From: Streptomyces sp. NBC_00335
GTDB taxonomy: Bacteria > Actinomycetota > Actinomycetes > Streptomycetales > Streptomycetaceae
Length of the DNA stretch: 64,000 bases
Direction of reading: 5' to 3'
Assembly (NCBI RefSeq): GCF_036127095.1
Contig: NZ_CP108006.1
Coordinates: 3,224,001-3,288,000 of the forward strand
Shown: positions 44,079 to 52,593 of the stretch, in pieces
Layout: the number at the start of each line of letters is the position of its first letter
How positions within the stretch are numbered: position 1 is the first letter of the stretch
The notes under the pieces: generated by a model
The model's database searches: none
Told to the model about the DNA's origin: nothing
The model's input: the letters and a program-made list of their open reading frames with translations, nothing else
Position numbers and translations under genes: made by a program

Positions 44079-44845
44079 TGGCCACCCCGACCCTCAGCAA
44101 GACGGACCAGATGGAGGCGGCGGCCGCCGCCTCGCCCTTCATCACGGTCACGTTCCGGATCCGCCGGTTCAACCCGGAGATCTCGGAAGAGTCGACCTGG
44201 CAGGACTTCCAGATCGAGATCGACCCGAAGGAGCGCGTGCTCGACGGTCTCCACAAGATCAAGTGGGACCTCGACGGCACGCTGACCTTCCGTCGCTCGT
44301 GCGCGCACGGCATCTGCGGCTCCGACGCGATGCGGATCAACGGCAAGAACAGGCTCGCCTGCAAGACGCTGATCAAGGACATCAACCCGGAGAAGCCGAT
44401 CACGGTCGAGGCCATCAAGGGCCTGACGGTGATGAAGGACCTCGTCGTCGACATGGAGCCCTTCTTCCAGGCGTACCGGGACGTCATGCCGTTCCTGGTC
44501 ACCAAGGGCAACGAGCCGACGCGCGAGCGCCTGCAGTCCGCCGAGGACCGCGAGCGCTTCGACGACACCACCAAGTGCATCCTGTGCGCCGCGTGCACGT
44601 CCTCGTGCCCGGTGTTCTGGAACGACGGCCAGTACTTCGGCCCGGCGGCGATCGTCAACGCGCACCGCTTCATCTTCGACTCGCGTGACGAGGCGGGCGA
44701 GCAGCGCCTGGAGATCCTGAACGACAAGGACGGCGTGTGGCGTTGCCGCACGACCTTCAACTGCACCGACGCGTGCCCGCGTGGCATCGAGGTCACGAAG
44801 GCGATCCAGGAAGTGAAGCGTGCGCTGATCACGCGCCGCTTCTGA
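44078..44845 (+). CDS. sdhB: Succinate dehydrogenase iron-sulfur subunit
   Basis: The 255-residue protein has the [2Fe-2S] ligands in SCAHGICGSDAM plus a later LAC, the [4Fe-4S] cluster in CILCAACTSSCP and the [3Fe-4S] cluster in CRTTFNCTDACP. It carries electrons from SdhA to quinone. It is the last gene of the operon and is followed by a perfect 14-bp terminator. Confidence 0.97.
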   Translation: MATPTLSKTDQMEAAAAASPFITVTFRIRRFNPEISEESTWQDFQIEIDPKERVLDGLHKIKWDLDGTLTFRRSCAHGICGSDAMRINGKNRLACKTLIKDINPEKPITVEAIKGLTVMKDLVVDMEPFFQAYRDVMPFLVTKGNEPTRERLQSAEDRERFDDTTKCILCAACTSSCPVFWNDGQYFGPAAIVNAHRFIFDSRDEAGEQRLEILNDKDGVWRCRTTFNCTDACPRGIEVTKAIQEVKRALITRRF

Positions 44846-44896
44846 TTCTTCGACGCGCTCCGTCCGCCGGTCTCGCTTGAGGCCGGCGGGCACCGG

Positions 44897-44938
44897 GGCC
44901 CCGCCCCCTCCGGATCCGTTCCGTGAGGGGGCGGGGCC
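44897..44938 (+). terminator. Strong hairpin terminator after sdhCDAB
   Basis: Perfect stem ggccccgccccctc (44897-44910) with gagggggcggggcc (44925-44938), 14-nt loop. Confidence 0.85.
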
Positions 44939-45048
44939 TTCGCCGTGGGGTCTGCGGGTCAACTTGCCTGGTGCGAACCCCTCTTCGGTCGACGCGGGAC
45001 CGGCAACCGCCCTACGGGCCGCCGCGCGACTGTGGAATTATCGGCCGC

Positions 45049-45660
45049 ATGAGCGAGCAGCAGCCCAACCCGTACACGAGCGGTCCCGGCGCGGGTGGCC
45101 AGGGGGACTACAACACCACTCCGGGACAGCCGAATTACGGCTACCCGCCGCAGCCCGGCTACGGCTACCCGCCCCCGGGCCCGGCCCAGCCGGGCTACGG
45201 CTACCCGCAGCCCCCCGCCTACCAGCCGACCATCGCCGGCGAGGGCATCCCCTCCCCGGCCGGCCCCATGACGCCCCCCATGGGGATCCCGGGTCCGCCT
45301 CCGATGGGCTACCCCGGAGCCGCCGGGCTCTCGCTCGGCGACATCACCATCGCCGGGGACCAGATCATCACCCCGTCGGGCCCGATGCCGCTCAAGGGCG
45401 CGGTCTGGAACGCCACCGACTTCTCGCGGACGGAGGAGAAGATCCCGGCGCACGCGATCGTGCTGGCCGTCATCTTCTTCCTGTTCTGTCTGCTCGGCCT
45501 GTTCTTCCTCCTGATGAAGGAGCGCCGCACCACGGGCTACATCCAGATCACGGTCAACAGCGCCGGCCGCCACCACTCCACGATGATCCCGGCGGTCGAC
45601 CCGGGCACCTACATGTGGGTCATGAGCCAGCTCAATCAGGCGCGCGCACTCAGCATGTGA
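45049..45660 (+). CDS. Proline/tyrosine-rich membrane-anchored protein
   Basis: The 203-residue protein starts with repeated GYGYPPxP units (residues 15-60), then a folded segment, one membrane helix (IVLAVIFFLFCLLGLFFLLM, near 140) and a short extracellular or cytoplasmic tail rich in Thr. The repeats make it a low-complexity anchored protein of unknown role. ATG 45049 is preceded by weak AATTATCGGCCGC. Its 3' end overlaps the next gene by 25 nt on the opposite strand. Confidence 0.8.
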   Translation: MSEQQPNPYTSGPGAGGQGDYNTTPGQPNYGYPPQPGYGYPPPGPAQPGYGYPQPPAYQPTIAGEGIPSPAGPMTPPMGIPGPPPMGYPGAAGLSLGDITIAGDQIITPSGPMPLKGAVWNATDFSRTEEKIPAHAIVLAVIFFLFCLLGLFFLLMKERRTTGYIQITVNSAGRHHSTMIPAVDPGTYMWVMSQLNQARALSM

Positions 45661-46502
45661 CGCAGCGCCTGAGGCAGTAGCCGCCCGGCTCCGGCCAGTC
45701 GCCCGAGCACCGACTCCCCGGCCGGCTCCGGCGGCAGCCGCACGAGCATCCAGGCGAGCCCCCGCAGCGCGTCGATGTTGTACGGGTCCCAGTCCGCGCC
45801 CGCCTCCCCCGTGACGGGGAGGCTGCGCGGCCGTCCGACCAGCCCGAGCCATCCCACGATCGCCGCGCGCGCCTCGCCCTCCCCCTGCCCGGCGACGAGA
45901 TCCCGCGCGGTGCGCGTCCACGCACCGACGGGCCGGGAGGCCTTCACGGTCCGCGCGTGGACCAGGAGTCCGTGCCACCGCGGGTCGGCCAGGGCCGAAT
46001 CGGCCCACGGCTCTCCCACGTTGAGCACGGGCTCGGTGAGCAGCGCCAGGGTCCGCCGCAGGCCCTCCGAGGGTGCGCAGGCCAGGGCGGTCCGCCTGAA
46101 AGCGGCGATCACGGCCGGACCCGGCATCCGCCCGGCGGCCAGCTCCGCCGCGATGAGCACCTCGGGGTGGCCGTAGTGGTGCTGGTAGCGCCACATGCCC
46201 GCCGTCCGGTCAAGCAGCGCCCGGCGCTCGGCGGCGAGGGCATCGTCCACGAGCCCGCGACCGGCCACGGCCGCGAGGTGCAGCACGGTCTCCCGGACGG
46301 CCTCGGTGTCGACCCCGCGTGCGAGCCGGTCGGCCCAGGCCCGGACGAGTTCCGCCCGCTCCCGGTCGGCCCGTCCAGCCGCCTCCTCCAGCCCCGCCAC
46401 GACCGCCGGGCTCCGCAGGCTTCCCGTACGGGCGGCGCGCACGAGCCGGTCGGCGCGCTCCGCGAAGTCCGCCGTCCCGGCGCCGCTCTTGATGTCGTCC
46501 AT
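45636..46502 (-). CDS. Conserved hypothetical protein
   Basis: The 288-residue, Ala/Arg-rich, mostly helical protein (LVRAARTGSLRSPAVVAGLEEAAGRADRERAELVRAWADRL; MWRYQHHYGHPEVLIAAELAAGRM) lacks signal or membrane segments and known motifs. ATG 46502 (or 46526) is plausible. Convergent overlap with the preceding gene, divergent from the hydrolase at 46585. Confidence 0.7.
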   Translation of the reverse strand: MDDIKSGAGTADFAERADRLVRAARTGSLRSPAVVAGLEEAAGRADRERAELVRAWADRLARGVDTEAVRETVLHLAAVAGRGLVDDALAAERRALLDRTAGMWRYQHHYGHPEVLIAAELAAGRMPGPAVIAAFRRTALACAPSEGLRRTLALLTEPVLNVGEPWADSALADPRWHGLLVHARTVKASRPVGAWTRTARDLVAGQGEGEARAAIVGWLGLVGRPRSLPVTGEAGADWDPYNIDALRGLAWMLVRLPPEPAGESVLGRLAGAGRLLPQALRHMLSARA

Positions 46503-46584
46503 GGCCGCCACGGTAGGGGTGCCCACCGACAGTCCCGGGGGAAACCCTGTGGTCTGCAGGGCGTGGGTCCAGGAGGATCACCGG

Positions 46585-47358
46585 ATGATCATTTCTCATG
46601 ATGTGGACGGGCCCGCAGATGCGCCGGCCGTCGTACTGCTCCATTCCTCCGTGTGCGACCGGCGGATGTGGGAGCCGCAGTGGCGGCCCCTGCTCGACGC
46701 CGGGTTCCGGGTGGTCCGGGCGGACTTCCGGACCTGCGGAGACTCCCCCGCCGCCGAGGCTCCGTACAGCGACCACGGGGACGTACGGGAGCTGCTGGAC
46801 CACCTCGGGATCCGGCGGGCCGCGTTCGTCGGCAGCTCCTACGGCGGGCGGGTCGCGCTGACGCTGGCCGCGCTGCGGCCGGAGCTGGTGAGCGCGCTGG
46901 CGCTGCTCTGCCCCGCCCGGCCCGCGCAGCGGCGCGGCCCCGCGCTGCTCGCCTTCAACGCCGCCGAGGCCGCCCTGCTGGACGCCGGCGACCTGGAGGG
47001 CGCGGCGGGGCTGAACGCCCGCCAGTGGCTCGGCCCGGACGCCGACGGGGCCGCGCACGCCCTCGTACGGGCCATGCAGCTCGGGAACCTGCGGGGCGCC
47101 CTGGCCGCCGACGGGGACCACGAGCTGCCCGAGCCCGTCTTCGAGCCGGCCGCCGTCACCGCCCCCGTCCTCGCCGTCGGCGGCGCGCACGACATCCCCG
47201 ACTTCCGGGAGGTCCCCGCCGAGCTCGCTTCCCTGCTCCCCGGCGCCGTCCACGTCGAGCTGCCCTGGGCCGGCCACCTCCCCTCCCTCGAACGCCCCGA
47301 GGAGATCACCGGGTTGCTGCTGCCCTTCCTCTTCGAGGCGGTCCTTCCGGGACGCTGA
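46585..47358 (+). CDS. Alpha/beta hydrolase
   Basis: The 257-residue protein is a canonical alpha/beta hydrolase: LLHSSVCDRRMWEPQW, nucleophile elbow VGSSYGGRVALTL (Ser), the Asp region GGAHDIPD and the late His in LPWAGHLPSLE. ATG 46585 follows AGGAGG. The substrate is unknown. Confidence 0.9.
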   Translation: MIISHDVDGPADAPAVVLLHSSVCDRRMWEPQWRPLLDAGFRVVRADFRTCGDSPAAEAPYSDHGDVRELLDHLGIRRAAFVGSSYGGRVALTLAALRPELVSALALLCPARPAQRRGPALLAFNAAEAALLDAGDLEGAAGLNARQWLGPDADGAAHALVRAMQLGNLRGALAADGDHELPEPVFEPAAVTAPVLAVGGAHDIPDFREVPAELASLLPGAVHVELPWAGHLPSLERPEEITGLLLPFLFEAVLPGR

Positions 47359-47380
47359 GCCAGCCGGGCGCGCCATTCGC

Positions 47381-47394
47381 TTGAACCTGTTCAA
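47381..47394 (+). promoter_or_regulatory. TetR operator copy 1, overlapping the -35
   Basis: Palindrome TTGAACctGTTCAA. The TTGAAC is also the -35 element, 16 bp upstream of -10 TACAGT (47403-47408). Confidence 0.75.
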
Positions 47395-47402
47395 AAAGAG
47401 GT

Positions 47403-47408
47403 CTACAG
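47403..47408 (+). promoter_or_regulatory. Promoter -10 element of the TetR-controlled operon
   Basis: TACAGT sits 16 bp after TTGAAC (47381-47386), a near-ideal housekeeping promoter; both are bracketed by TetR-type palindromes. Confidence 0.65.
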
Positions 47409-47424
47409 TCAACGACGTCAGCAG

Positions 47425-47438
47425 TTGAACACGTTCAA
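47425..47438 (+). promoter_or_regulatory. TetR operator copy 2, at the transcript start region
   Basis: Palindrome TTGAACacGTTCAA, identical half-sites to copy 1. Centre-to-centre spacing is 44 bp (about four helical turns), so two dimers would sit on the same face and cover promoter and start. Confidence 0.75.
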
Positions 47439-47452
47439 GGGGGCTGAGGGCA

Positions 47453-47875
47453 ATGGACCTCACCGTGGTCGCGTACGTCATCTACCTGCTCATCAGCATC
47501 GGCCTCACCGTCTGGGTGGCCCGCACGCTCAGCCGCAACGGCCGGGTCTTCATCGGCGACGTCCTCCAGGGGAACGAGAAGCTCGCCGACGCCGTCAACC
47601 AGCTCCTGGTGGTCGGCTTCTACCTCGTCAACATCGGTTTCGTGACCCTCTACCTGCGGTCGGCCGAGGAGATCGTCGCGGCCCGCGGGCTCTTCGAGGC
47701 CCTGTCGGTCAAGCTCGGAGTCGTGCTCCTGGTCCTCGGCTTCATGCACCTCGGGAACGTCTGGGTGCTGAACAAGATGCGCCGCCGGGGAATCATGGAG
47801 CGCCAGCAGACCCCGCCGGTCGCCCCCCAGGGGTGGACCGCGCCCCAGGGGTGGACCGCTCCCACCGGGGCCTGA
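47453..47875 (+). CDS. Small integral membrane protein
   Basis: The 140-residue protein has about three or four membrane helices (VVAYVIYLLISIGLTVWVA near the start; LLVVGFYLVNIGFVTLYL; LGVVLLVLGFMHLGNVWVL) and a short cytoplasmic tail with GWTAPQGWTAP repeats. No transporter motif is recognisable. First gene of the TetR-controlled operon; the following DCC-family gene is 5 nt after its stop. Confidence 0.8.
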   Translation: MDLTVVAYVIYLLISIGLTVWVARTLSRNGRVFIGDVLQGNEKLADAVNQLLVVGFYLVNIGFVTLYLRSAEEIVAARGLFEALSVKLGVVLLVLGFMHLGNVWVLNKMRRRGIMERQQTPPVAPQGWTAPQGWTAPTGA

Positions 47876-47880
47876 TCCCC

Positions 47881-48300
47881 GTGGCCACCGCAGTGACCCG
47901 GCACCTGACGGTGCTCTACGACGCGAACTGCCCGCTCTGCGTACACATCCGGCACTGGCTGCTCGGCCAGCGCCGGCTGGTACCGCTCCGGCTCATCCCG
48001 GCGGCCTCCGCCGAGGCACGGCGGCGGTACCCGCAGCTCGACCACGCCTCGACGCTGAAGGAGATCACCGTCATCGGCGACTCCGGACAGGTGTGGACCG
48101 GGACGGACGCCTTCATCGTCTGCCTGTGGGCGCTGGCCGAGCACCGGCCGAAGGCGAACTGGCTGGCCACCCCGGCCGGCCGGCCCTTCGCCAGGGCCGC
48201 CATGTACACCGCCTCCACCTGGCGCGAGGCCGTACGGGACGACTCCGCCGCCCACGACGGGGAACCGGCCTGTGACGACCAGTGTTCCGCACCCCGATAG
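47881..48300 (+). CDS. DCC-family thiol-disulfide oxidoreductase-like protein (DUF393)
   Basis: The 139-residue protein has the DUF393 signature VLYDANCPLCVHIRHWL with a CxxC pair, and further down VWTGTDAF. Such proteins are thioredoxin-like, of unknown partner. GTG 47881 (or GTG 47893) is the start. Second gene of the operon, between the membrane protein and TetR gene. Confidence 0.85.
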   Translation: MATAVTRHLTVLYDANCPLCVHIRHWLLGQRRLVPLRLIPAASAEARRRYPQLDHASTLKEITVIGDSGQVWTGTDAFIVCLWALAEHRPKANWLATPAGRPFARAAMYTASTWREAVRDDSAAHDGEPACDDQCSAPR

Positions 48301-48310
48301 GCTCGGGACC

Positions 48311-49036
48311 GTGACTGATCAGAAGGCTCCCAAGAGCGAGCAGACCCGCACGCTCATCCTCGAAACCGCGCTCCGCCTCTTCCAGGAGCGCGGCTTCGAC
48401 AAGACGACGATGCGCGGTATCGCCAAGGAGGCCGGAGTATCGGTCGGCAACGCCTACTACTACTTCGAGTCCAAGGAACACCTGGTACAGGGCTTCTACG
48501 ACCGGATCGGCGCCGCCCACCTGGCGGCGGTCCGGCCGATCCTGGACAACGAGACCGATCTGCAGAAGCGGCTCGCGGGCGTACTGACCAGCTGGCTGGA
48601 CATCGCCGCGCCGTACCACGAGTTCGCCTCGCAGTTCTTCAAGAACGCCGCGGACCCCGAGAGCCCGCTCAGTCCGTTCTCCCCGGAGTCGGAGGCGGCC
48701 CGCAAGCAGGCGATCGACATGCACCGCGAGGTGCTGGCGGGGGCCAAGACCAAGGTGCCCGAGGAACTGGCCGACGTACTGCCGGAGCTGATGTGGCTCT
48801 CGCAGATGGGCCTGGTCCTCTACTGGGTCTTCGACCGCTCCCCGGACAGCGAGAAGACCCGGCGCCTCGCACAGCGCGGCGCGCAGCTCACGACCCGGGG
48901 CATCATCCTGGCCCGGTTCCGGGTGCTGCGGCCGCTGGTGCGCGAAGTGCACGAGCTGTTCACGGACTTCCTGCCGGGCATGGCCCAGTCGGCCGTGTCC
49001 CGGCCGGGCCGCAAGCGGGCCTCCGACCCGGAGTAG
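48311..49036 (+). CDS. TetR-family transcriptional regulator
   Basis: The 241-residue protein has an N-terminal TetR domain (ILETALRLFQERGFDKTTMRGIAKEAGVSVGNAYYYFESKEHLV, residues 15-60) and a larger helical ligand-binding part. It is the third gene of the operon. The two TTGAACnnGTTCAA palindromes at the promoter are its obvious binding sites, giving autoregulation together with the membrane and DCC genes. GTG 48311 follows GGGACC. Confidence 0.92.
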   Translation: MTDQKAPKSEQTRTLILETALRLFQERGFDKTTMRGIAKEAGVSVGNAYYYFESKEHLVQGFYDRIGAAHLAAVRPILDNETDLQKRLAGVLTSWLDIAAPYHEFASQFFKNAADPESPLSPFSPESEAARKQAIDMHREVLAGAKTKVPEELADVLPELMWLSQMGLVLYWVFDRSPDSEKTRRLAQRGAQLTTRGIILARFRVLRPLVREVHELFTDFLPGMAQSAVSRPGRKRASDPE

Positions 49037-49058
49037 GGCCCGGCCGCGGGCCGCGGTC

Positions 49059-50618
49059 CTACAACCAGTTGAGCTCCCACAGCCGCCACACGCCGGTGCC
49101 GTCCGAGAGGTACTGGGCGCCCGCGACGGCCTCGCGGGACATCACGTAGTCCTTCTTCTGCCAGATCGGCAGCATCGGGACCTGCTGCGCGACCAGCTTC
49201 TGCAGGTCGTGGAAGTCGTTGGCTGCGGCGCCGCGGTCCGAGAAGGACTGGGTACGGGCGATGAGGGCGTCGACGGCCTTGTCGGAGTAGCCGCTGTTCA
49301 TCGAGTTGTCGGCGCCGACGAGCGGGGCGAGGAAGTTGTCCGCGTCCGGGAAGTCGGCGATCCAGCCGATGGTGTAGGCGTCGAACTCGCCCGCCGCGTA
49401 GGCCTTCTGGAAGTCGCTCCACTTCTCGACCGGCTTGACGGTCACCTTGAAGAGGCCGGTGGACTCCAGTTGCGCCTTCAGTGCCTCGGCCTCGGGTACG
49501 CTCGCGCCGCGCTCGTTGACCCCGAGGGTGATCGCGACCGGGGCGGTGATCCCGGCGTCCTTGAGCAGCTTCTTGGCGGTGAGCCCGCTCGGCGAGGGCC
49601 AGGCGTCGAAGAACGGCGTGCTGTGGGCGGCGATGCCCGCCGGGACGAGGGAGTAGAGCGGGGTGACCGTGCCCTTGTAGACCTCGGTCGCCAGCGTGGC
49701 CCGGTCCACGACCGCGGCGACGGCCTGGCGGACGGCGGGCTGGGCCACCGAGGAGCCGGGGCGGAGGTTGAAGACCATGCTGCGGATCTCCGTACCGCCC
49801 GAGGTCTCGTACCGGGTGTCCTCCAGGCCCGGATTCAGGGCGGCCAGGACCGCCGGGGGCATGTCGCGGTGGGCGACCTCGATCCCGTGGTCGGTCCAGG
49901 CCTGCTCCAGCTGCGCGGAGTCCTTGAAGTACCGCACGGTGACCGCGCTCTTGGAGACCTTGCCCTGACCCTTGTACGAGCCGTTGGGCTTGAGCTCGGC
50001 GCTCGCGCCGGCCGTGTAGCCGGCGAGGGTGAAGGGGCCGGAACCGTCGACCTTCTCCTCTTCGCGCAGGGCCTTGGCCGGGTACTTGTCCTTGTCCACG
50101 ATCGAGGCGGCGCCCGTCGCGATCTTGAACGGGAAGGTGGCGTCCCCGGCGGAGAGGCTGAAGGTGACGGTGCGGCCCTCGGCCTGGACCGACTCCAGGG
50201 TGTTGAACAGCGGCGCCGGACCCTGGTCGGAGTTGATCGCCTTGATCCGGTCGAAGGAGAACTTCACGTCCTCGGCGGTGATCGCCCGGCCGGAGGAGAA
50301 CTTCACGTCCGGGCGCAGCTCGCACTGGTACGTGGTGAGCTCGTTGCCGATGAAGCTGCAGGCGGAGGCGGCGTCGGGCACCGGAGTGTCCGAGCCGGTC
50401 TTGATGGTCAGCAGCGACTGGTAGACGTTGCTGAACAGGGCCCAGGAGCCCGCGTCGTACGCCCCCGCGGGGTCGAGGGAGGAGACCACGTCGCTCGTGC
50501 CGACGCGGATCGCCTTGCCGCCGCCGGCCGTCTCGGGCAGCAACTGCCAGACGGCGACGGTGCCGACGCCGAGAACCAGCCCGGCCGCGATGGCTTTCGA
50601 GCGGACAGACCGCAGCAT
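49059..50618 (-). CDS. Family 5 (oligopeptide/dipeptide-type) ABC transporter substrate-binding protein
   Basis: The 519-residue protein has an N-terminal signal/anchor (AIAAGLVLGVGTVAVWQLL) without a lipobox Cys. The family-5 fold is indicated by LDPAGAYDAGSWALFSNVYQSLL, VKFSFDRIK and GVNERGASVPEAEALKAQLESTG. It binds peptides or similar solutes, but no permease or ATPase gene is adjacent, so it is an orphan binding protein. ATG 50618 follows GTGGAGTCAAGG; GTG 50630 is an alternative. Confidence 0.9.
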   Translation of the reverse strand: MLRSVRSKAIAAGLVLGVGTVAVWQLLPETAGGGKAIRVGTSDVVSSLDPAGAYDAGSWALFSNVYQSLLTIKTGSDTPVPDAASACSFIGNELTTYQCELRPDVKFSSGRAITAEDVKFSFDRIKAINSDQGPAPLFNTLESVQAEGRTVTFSLSAGDATFPFKIATGAASIVDKDKYPAKALREEEKVDGSGPFTLAGYTAGASAELKPNGSYKGQGKVSKSAVTVRYFKDSAQLEQAWTDHGIEVAHRDMPPAVLAALNPGLEDTRYETSGGTEIRSMVFNLRPGSSVAQPAVRQAVAAVVDRATLATEVYKGTVTPLYSLVPAGIAAHSTPFFDAWPSPSGLTAKKLLKDAGITAPVAITLGVNERGASVPEAEALKAQLESTGLFKVTVKPVEKWSDFQKAYAAGEFDAYTIGWIADFPDADNFLAPLVGADNSMNSGYSDKAVDALIARTQSFSDRGAAANDFHDLQKLVAQQVPMLPIWQKKDYVMSREAVAGAQYLSDGTGVWRLWELNWL

Positions 50619-50748
50619 CCTTGACTCCACCCCACGTGGGCGCACACCGAAGTCTGCGACCCGTTATCCGATTATCGGTCACATCCCATCATGGAAATTC
50701 GGCCTCGGGAAGGCCGTTTTGTCGCGTGGCGTTGGAGGTTCGGGCGGT

Positions 50749-52215
50749 TCAGGCCTGATATGAGGCGAGTTCCACGACTGTGATGTCCGACGGCGCGCCC
50801 ACCCGGACCGGCGGCCCCCAGGCACCCGCGCCGCGCGAGACGTACAGCTGGGTGTCGCCGTAGCGCTCCAGCCCGGCGACGGTGGGGTTGGCGAGCTCGG
50901 CGACGTACTCGCCGGGCCAGAGCTGGCCCCCGTGGGTGTGGCCGGAGAGCTGGAGGTCGGCCCCGTAGCGGACCGCCTCGTCGATGACCACGGGCTGGTG
51001 GGCGAGGAGTACGGCGCTGCGTGCGCGGTCCCGGTCGCCCAGCGCCGCCTGGAAGTCCGGACCGTGGCCCTCGCTCTCGCCCGCGATGTCGTTGACCCCG
51101 GCGAGGTCGAAGTGCGGGAGCTCGCGGCGGGCGTTTTCCAGAGGGGTGAGGCCGAGCTCGCGGACGTGGTCGACCCACTGCTGGGCGCCGGAGAAGTACT
51201 CGTGGTTGCCGGTGACGAAGTACGAGCCGTGGCGCGCGCGCAGGCCCCGGAGCGGTTCGGCGGCGGGGGCGAGGTCGTGGACGCTGCCGTCGACGAGGTC
51301 GCCGACGATGGCGATGAGGTCGGGCTGCGTGCGGTTGATCGTGTCGACGATCCGGGTGGTGTGGGCGCGGCCCAGGATCGGGCCGAGGTGGATGTCGCTG
51401 ACCACGGCGATGCGGAAGCCGTGGGCCGCGCGGGGGAGCTTCGCCAGGGGGACCTGGACCCGCTTGACGCGGGGGCCGCGCAGGACGCCGTACGTGCCGT
51501 AACCGACGGTGCCGGCTGTCGTGGCGGCGGCCGTGGCGGCGACGATGCGTGCGAAGCGGCGGCGGCTGAGGGTGGACGGGCCGGCCGCCGCCGGGGCGGG
51601 CTGCCCGGGGTCGGCCTCCGCCGGGGTGGCCTCCGCCGGGTCGTGCTGCCCGGTCGGGGCTGCGGGCTCGGGGGTGGCTTCGAGGGTGGCCTGCGGCGCT
51701 GATCCCCTCCCCGCCCCTTCCCGAGACTGGGGCTCCGCCCCGGACCCCGTCGCGTCCGCGCCTGCGGCGGCGGGGACGCTCTGGTGCTGCGCCCCCGGAC
51801 CCGCGGTGTCCGCGCCTGCGCGGCGGGGCTCCGAGGCGGAGCCCGGAGCGGTCGCGCCTTCGGCGGCCGGGGGGCCGTCGGGCTGGGAGCCGGGCCTGTT
51901 CTGGCGGCGGAGCCACAGGGTGCGGACCGGCTCGGCCAACAGCATGGCCAGGGAGAGGTAGAGGAGGACGGCCAGCCAGAGGTAGCCCGGCCAGGCGACC
52001 GTGCGTTCCAGCCAGAAGGGGGCTCCCGCGCGGCCCGCCACGAGGGCGGCCAGGGACAGGAGCGGGAGCGCGAAGGCCAGGGCGGTGCCCGTGCGGCGGA
52101 TGCCGCTGCCGGGGGTGGTGGTGTCGCGGACCAGGCGGATCCAGAGCCAGCGGTGCACCAGGACCAGGAGGGTCAGGACCAGCAGGGCCACGACCGCGAA
52201 GAGGACGATCGTCAC
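50749..52215 (-). CDS. Membrane metallophosphoesterase
   Basis: The 488-residue protein has N-terminal membrane helices (about residues 1-90), a long Ala/Pro/Gly/Ser-rich linker (about 105-210), a Tat-like RRRF segment with a hydrophobic stretch and a calcineurin-like domain. That domain has the metal motifs VVSDIHLG, GDLVDG, GNHEY and GHTHGGQLWPGE. The active site probably faces outward. The linker contains a captured intergenic repeat (51728-51749). The GTG start (52215) overlaps the upstream small membrane gene. Confidence 0.9.
   Translation of the reverse strand: MTIVLFAVVALLVLTLLVLVHRWLWIRLVRDTTTPGSGIRRTGTALAFALPLLSLAALVAGRAGAPFWLERTVAWPGYLWLAVLLYLSLAMLLAEPVRTLWLRRQNRPGSQPDGPPAAEGATAPGSASEPRRAGADTAGPGAQHQSVPAAAGADATGSGAEPQSREGAGRGSAPQATLEATPEPAAPTGQHDPAEATPAEADPGQPAPAAAGPSTLSRRRFARIVAATAAATTAGTVGYGTYGVLRGPRVKRVQVPLAKLPRAAHGFRIAVVSDIHLGPILGRAHTTRIVDTINRTQPDLIAIVGDLVDGSVHDLAPAAEPLRGLRARHGSYFVTGNHEYFSGAQQWVDHVRELGLTPLENARRELPHFDLAGVNDIAGESEGHGPDFQAALGDRDRARSAVLLAHQPVVIDEAVRYGADLQLSGHTHGGQLWPGEYVAELANPTVAGLERYGDTQLYVSRGAGAWGPPVRVGAPSDITVVELASYQA
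51728..51749. repeat. Streptomyces intergenic-repeat fragment inside a coding region
   Basis: The 22 nt here, core ggggctccgccccggacccc, are identical to 62373-62394 in the repeat block before the MocR gene. In this gene they encode part of the linker. Confidence 0.7.
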
Positions 52216-52472
52216 GCGCCCGCCTCCGTACGTGATTCGCGCCGCAGCGCCCGTACCCCGCGCAACCCGATCACTCCGACGGCCGTCCCCAGGAGAAAGG
52301 ACGCCACAGCCAGGAGAAGGTGGACCCAGAAGTACCCGGTCGGGTCCCCCGCGTCGTCGAAGGCCAGACCGCTGCCGTCCTTCCACAGGTTCCGGACGAA
52401 AGACACCCAGATGAACCAGCTCCACACTCCGAAGGCGAGCAGGAACCAGGAAGCGGCGCGGCTGAGTCTCAT
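52212..52472 (-). CDS. SCO4848-family small membrane protein
   Basis: An 86-residue protein with two membrane segments (SWFLLAFGVWSWFIWVSFVR and VHLLLAVASFLLGTAVGVIG) and an intervening DGSGLAFDDAGDPTGYFWVH. It matches the small membrane family that sits between the D,D-carboxypeptidase and metallophosphoesterase genes in streptomycetes. The ATG at 52472 is preferred over 52604. The stop overlaps the next start (GTGA). Confidence 0.85.
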   Translation of the reverse strand: MRLSRAASWFLLAFGVWSWFIWVSFVRNLWKDGSGLAFDDAGDPTGYFWVHLLLAVASFLLGTAVGVIGLRGVRALRRESRTEAGA

Positions 52473-52593
52473 GAGCCCAGTATCGGTTTCGTCCCCAGGA
52501 CGGACGCGCCGGGGTGGGCTGTCCCGGCGGTGGTTGCGGCGGGTTGGCCGGTCCGTGACGCTAAGCACAGCATCGGGATGTACTTTCACCTGC

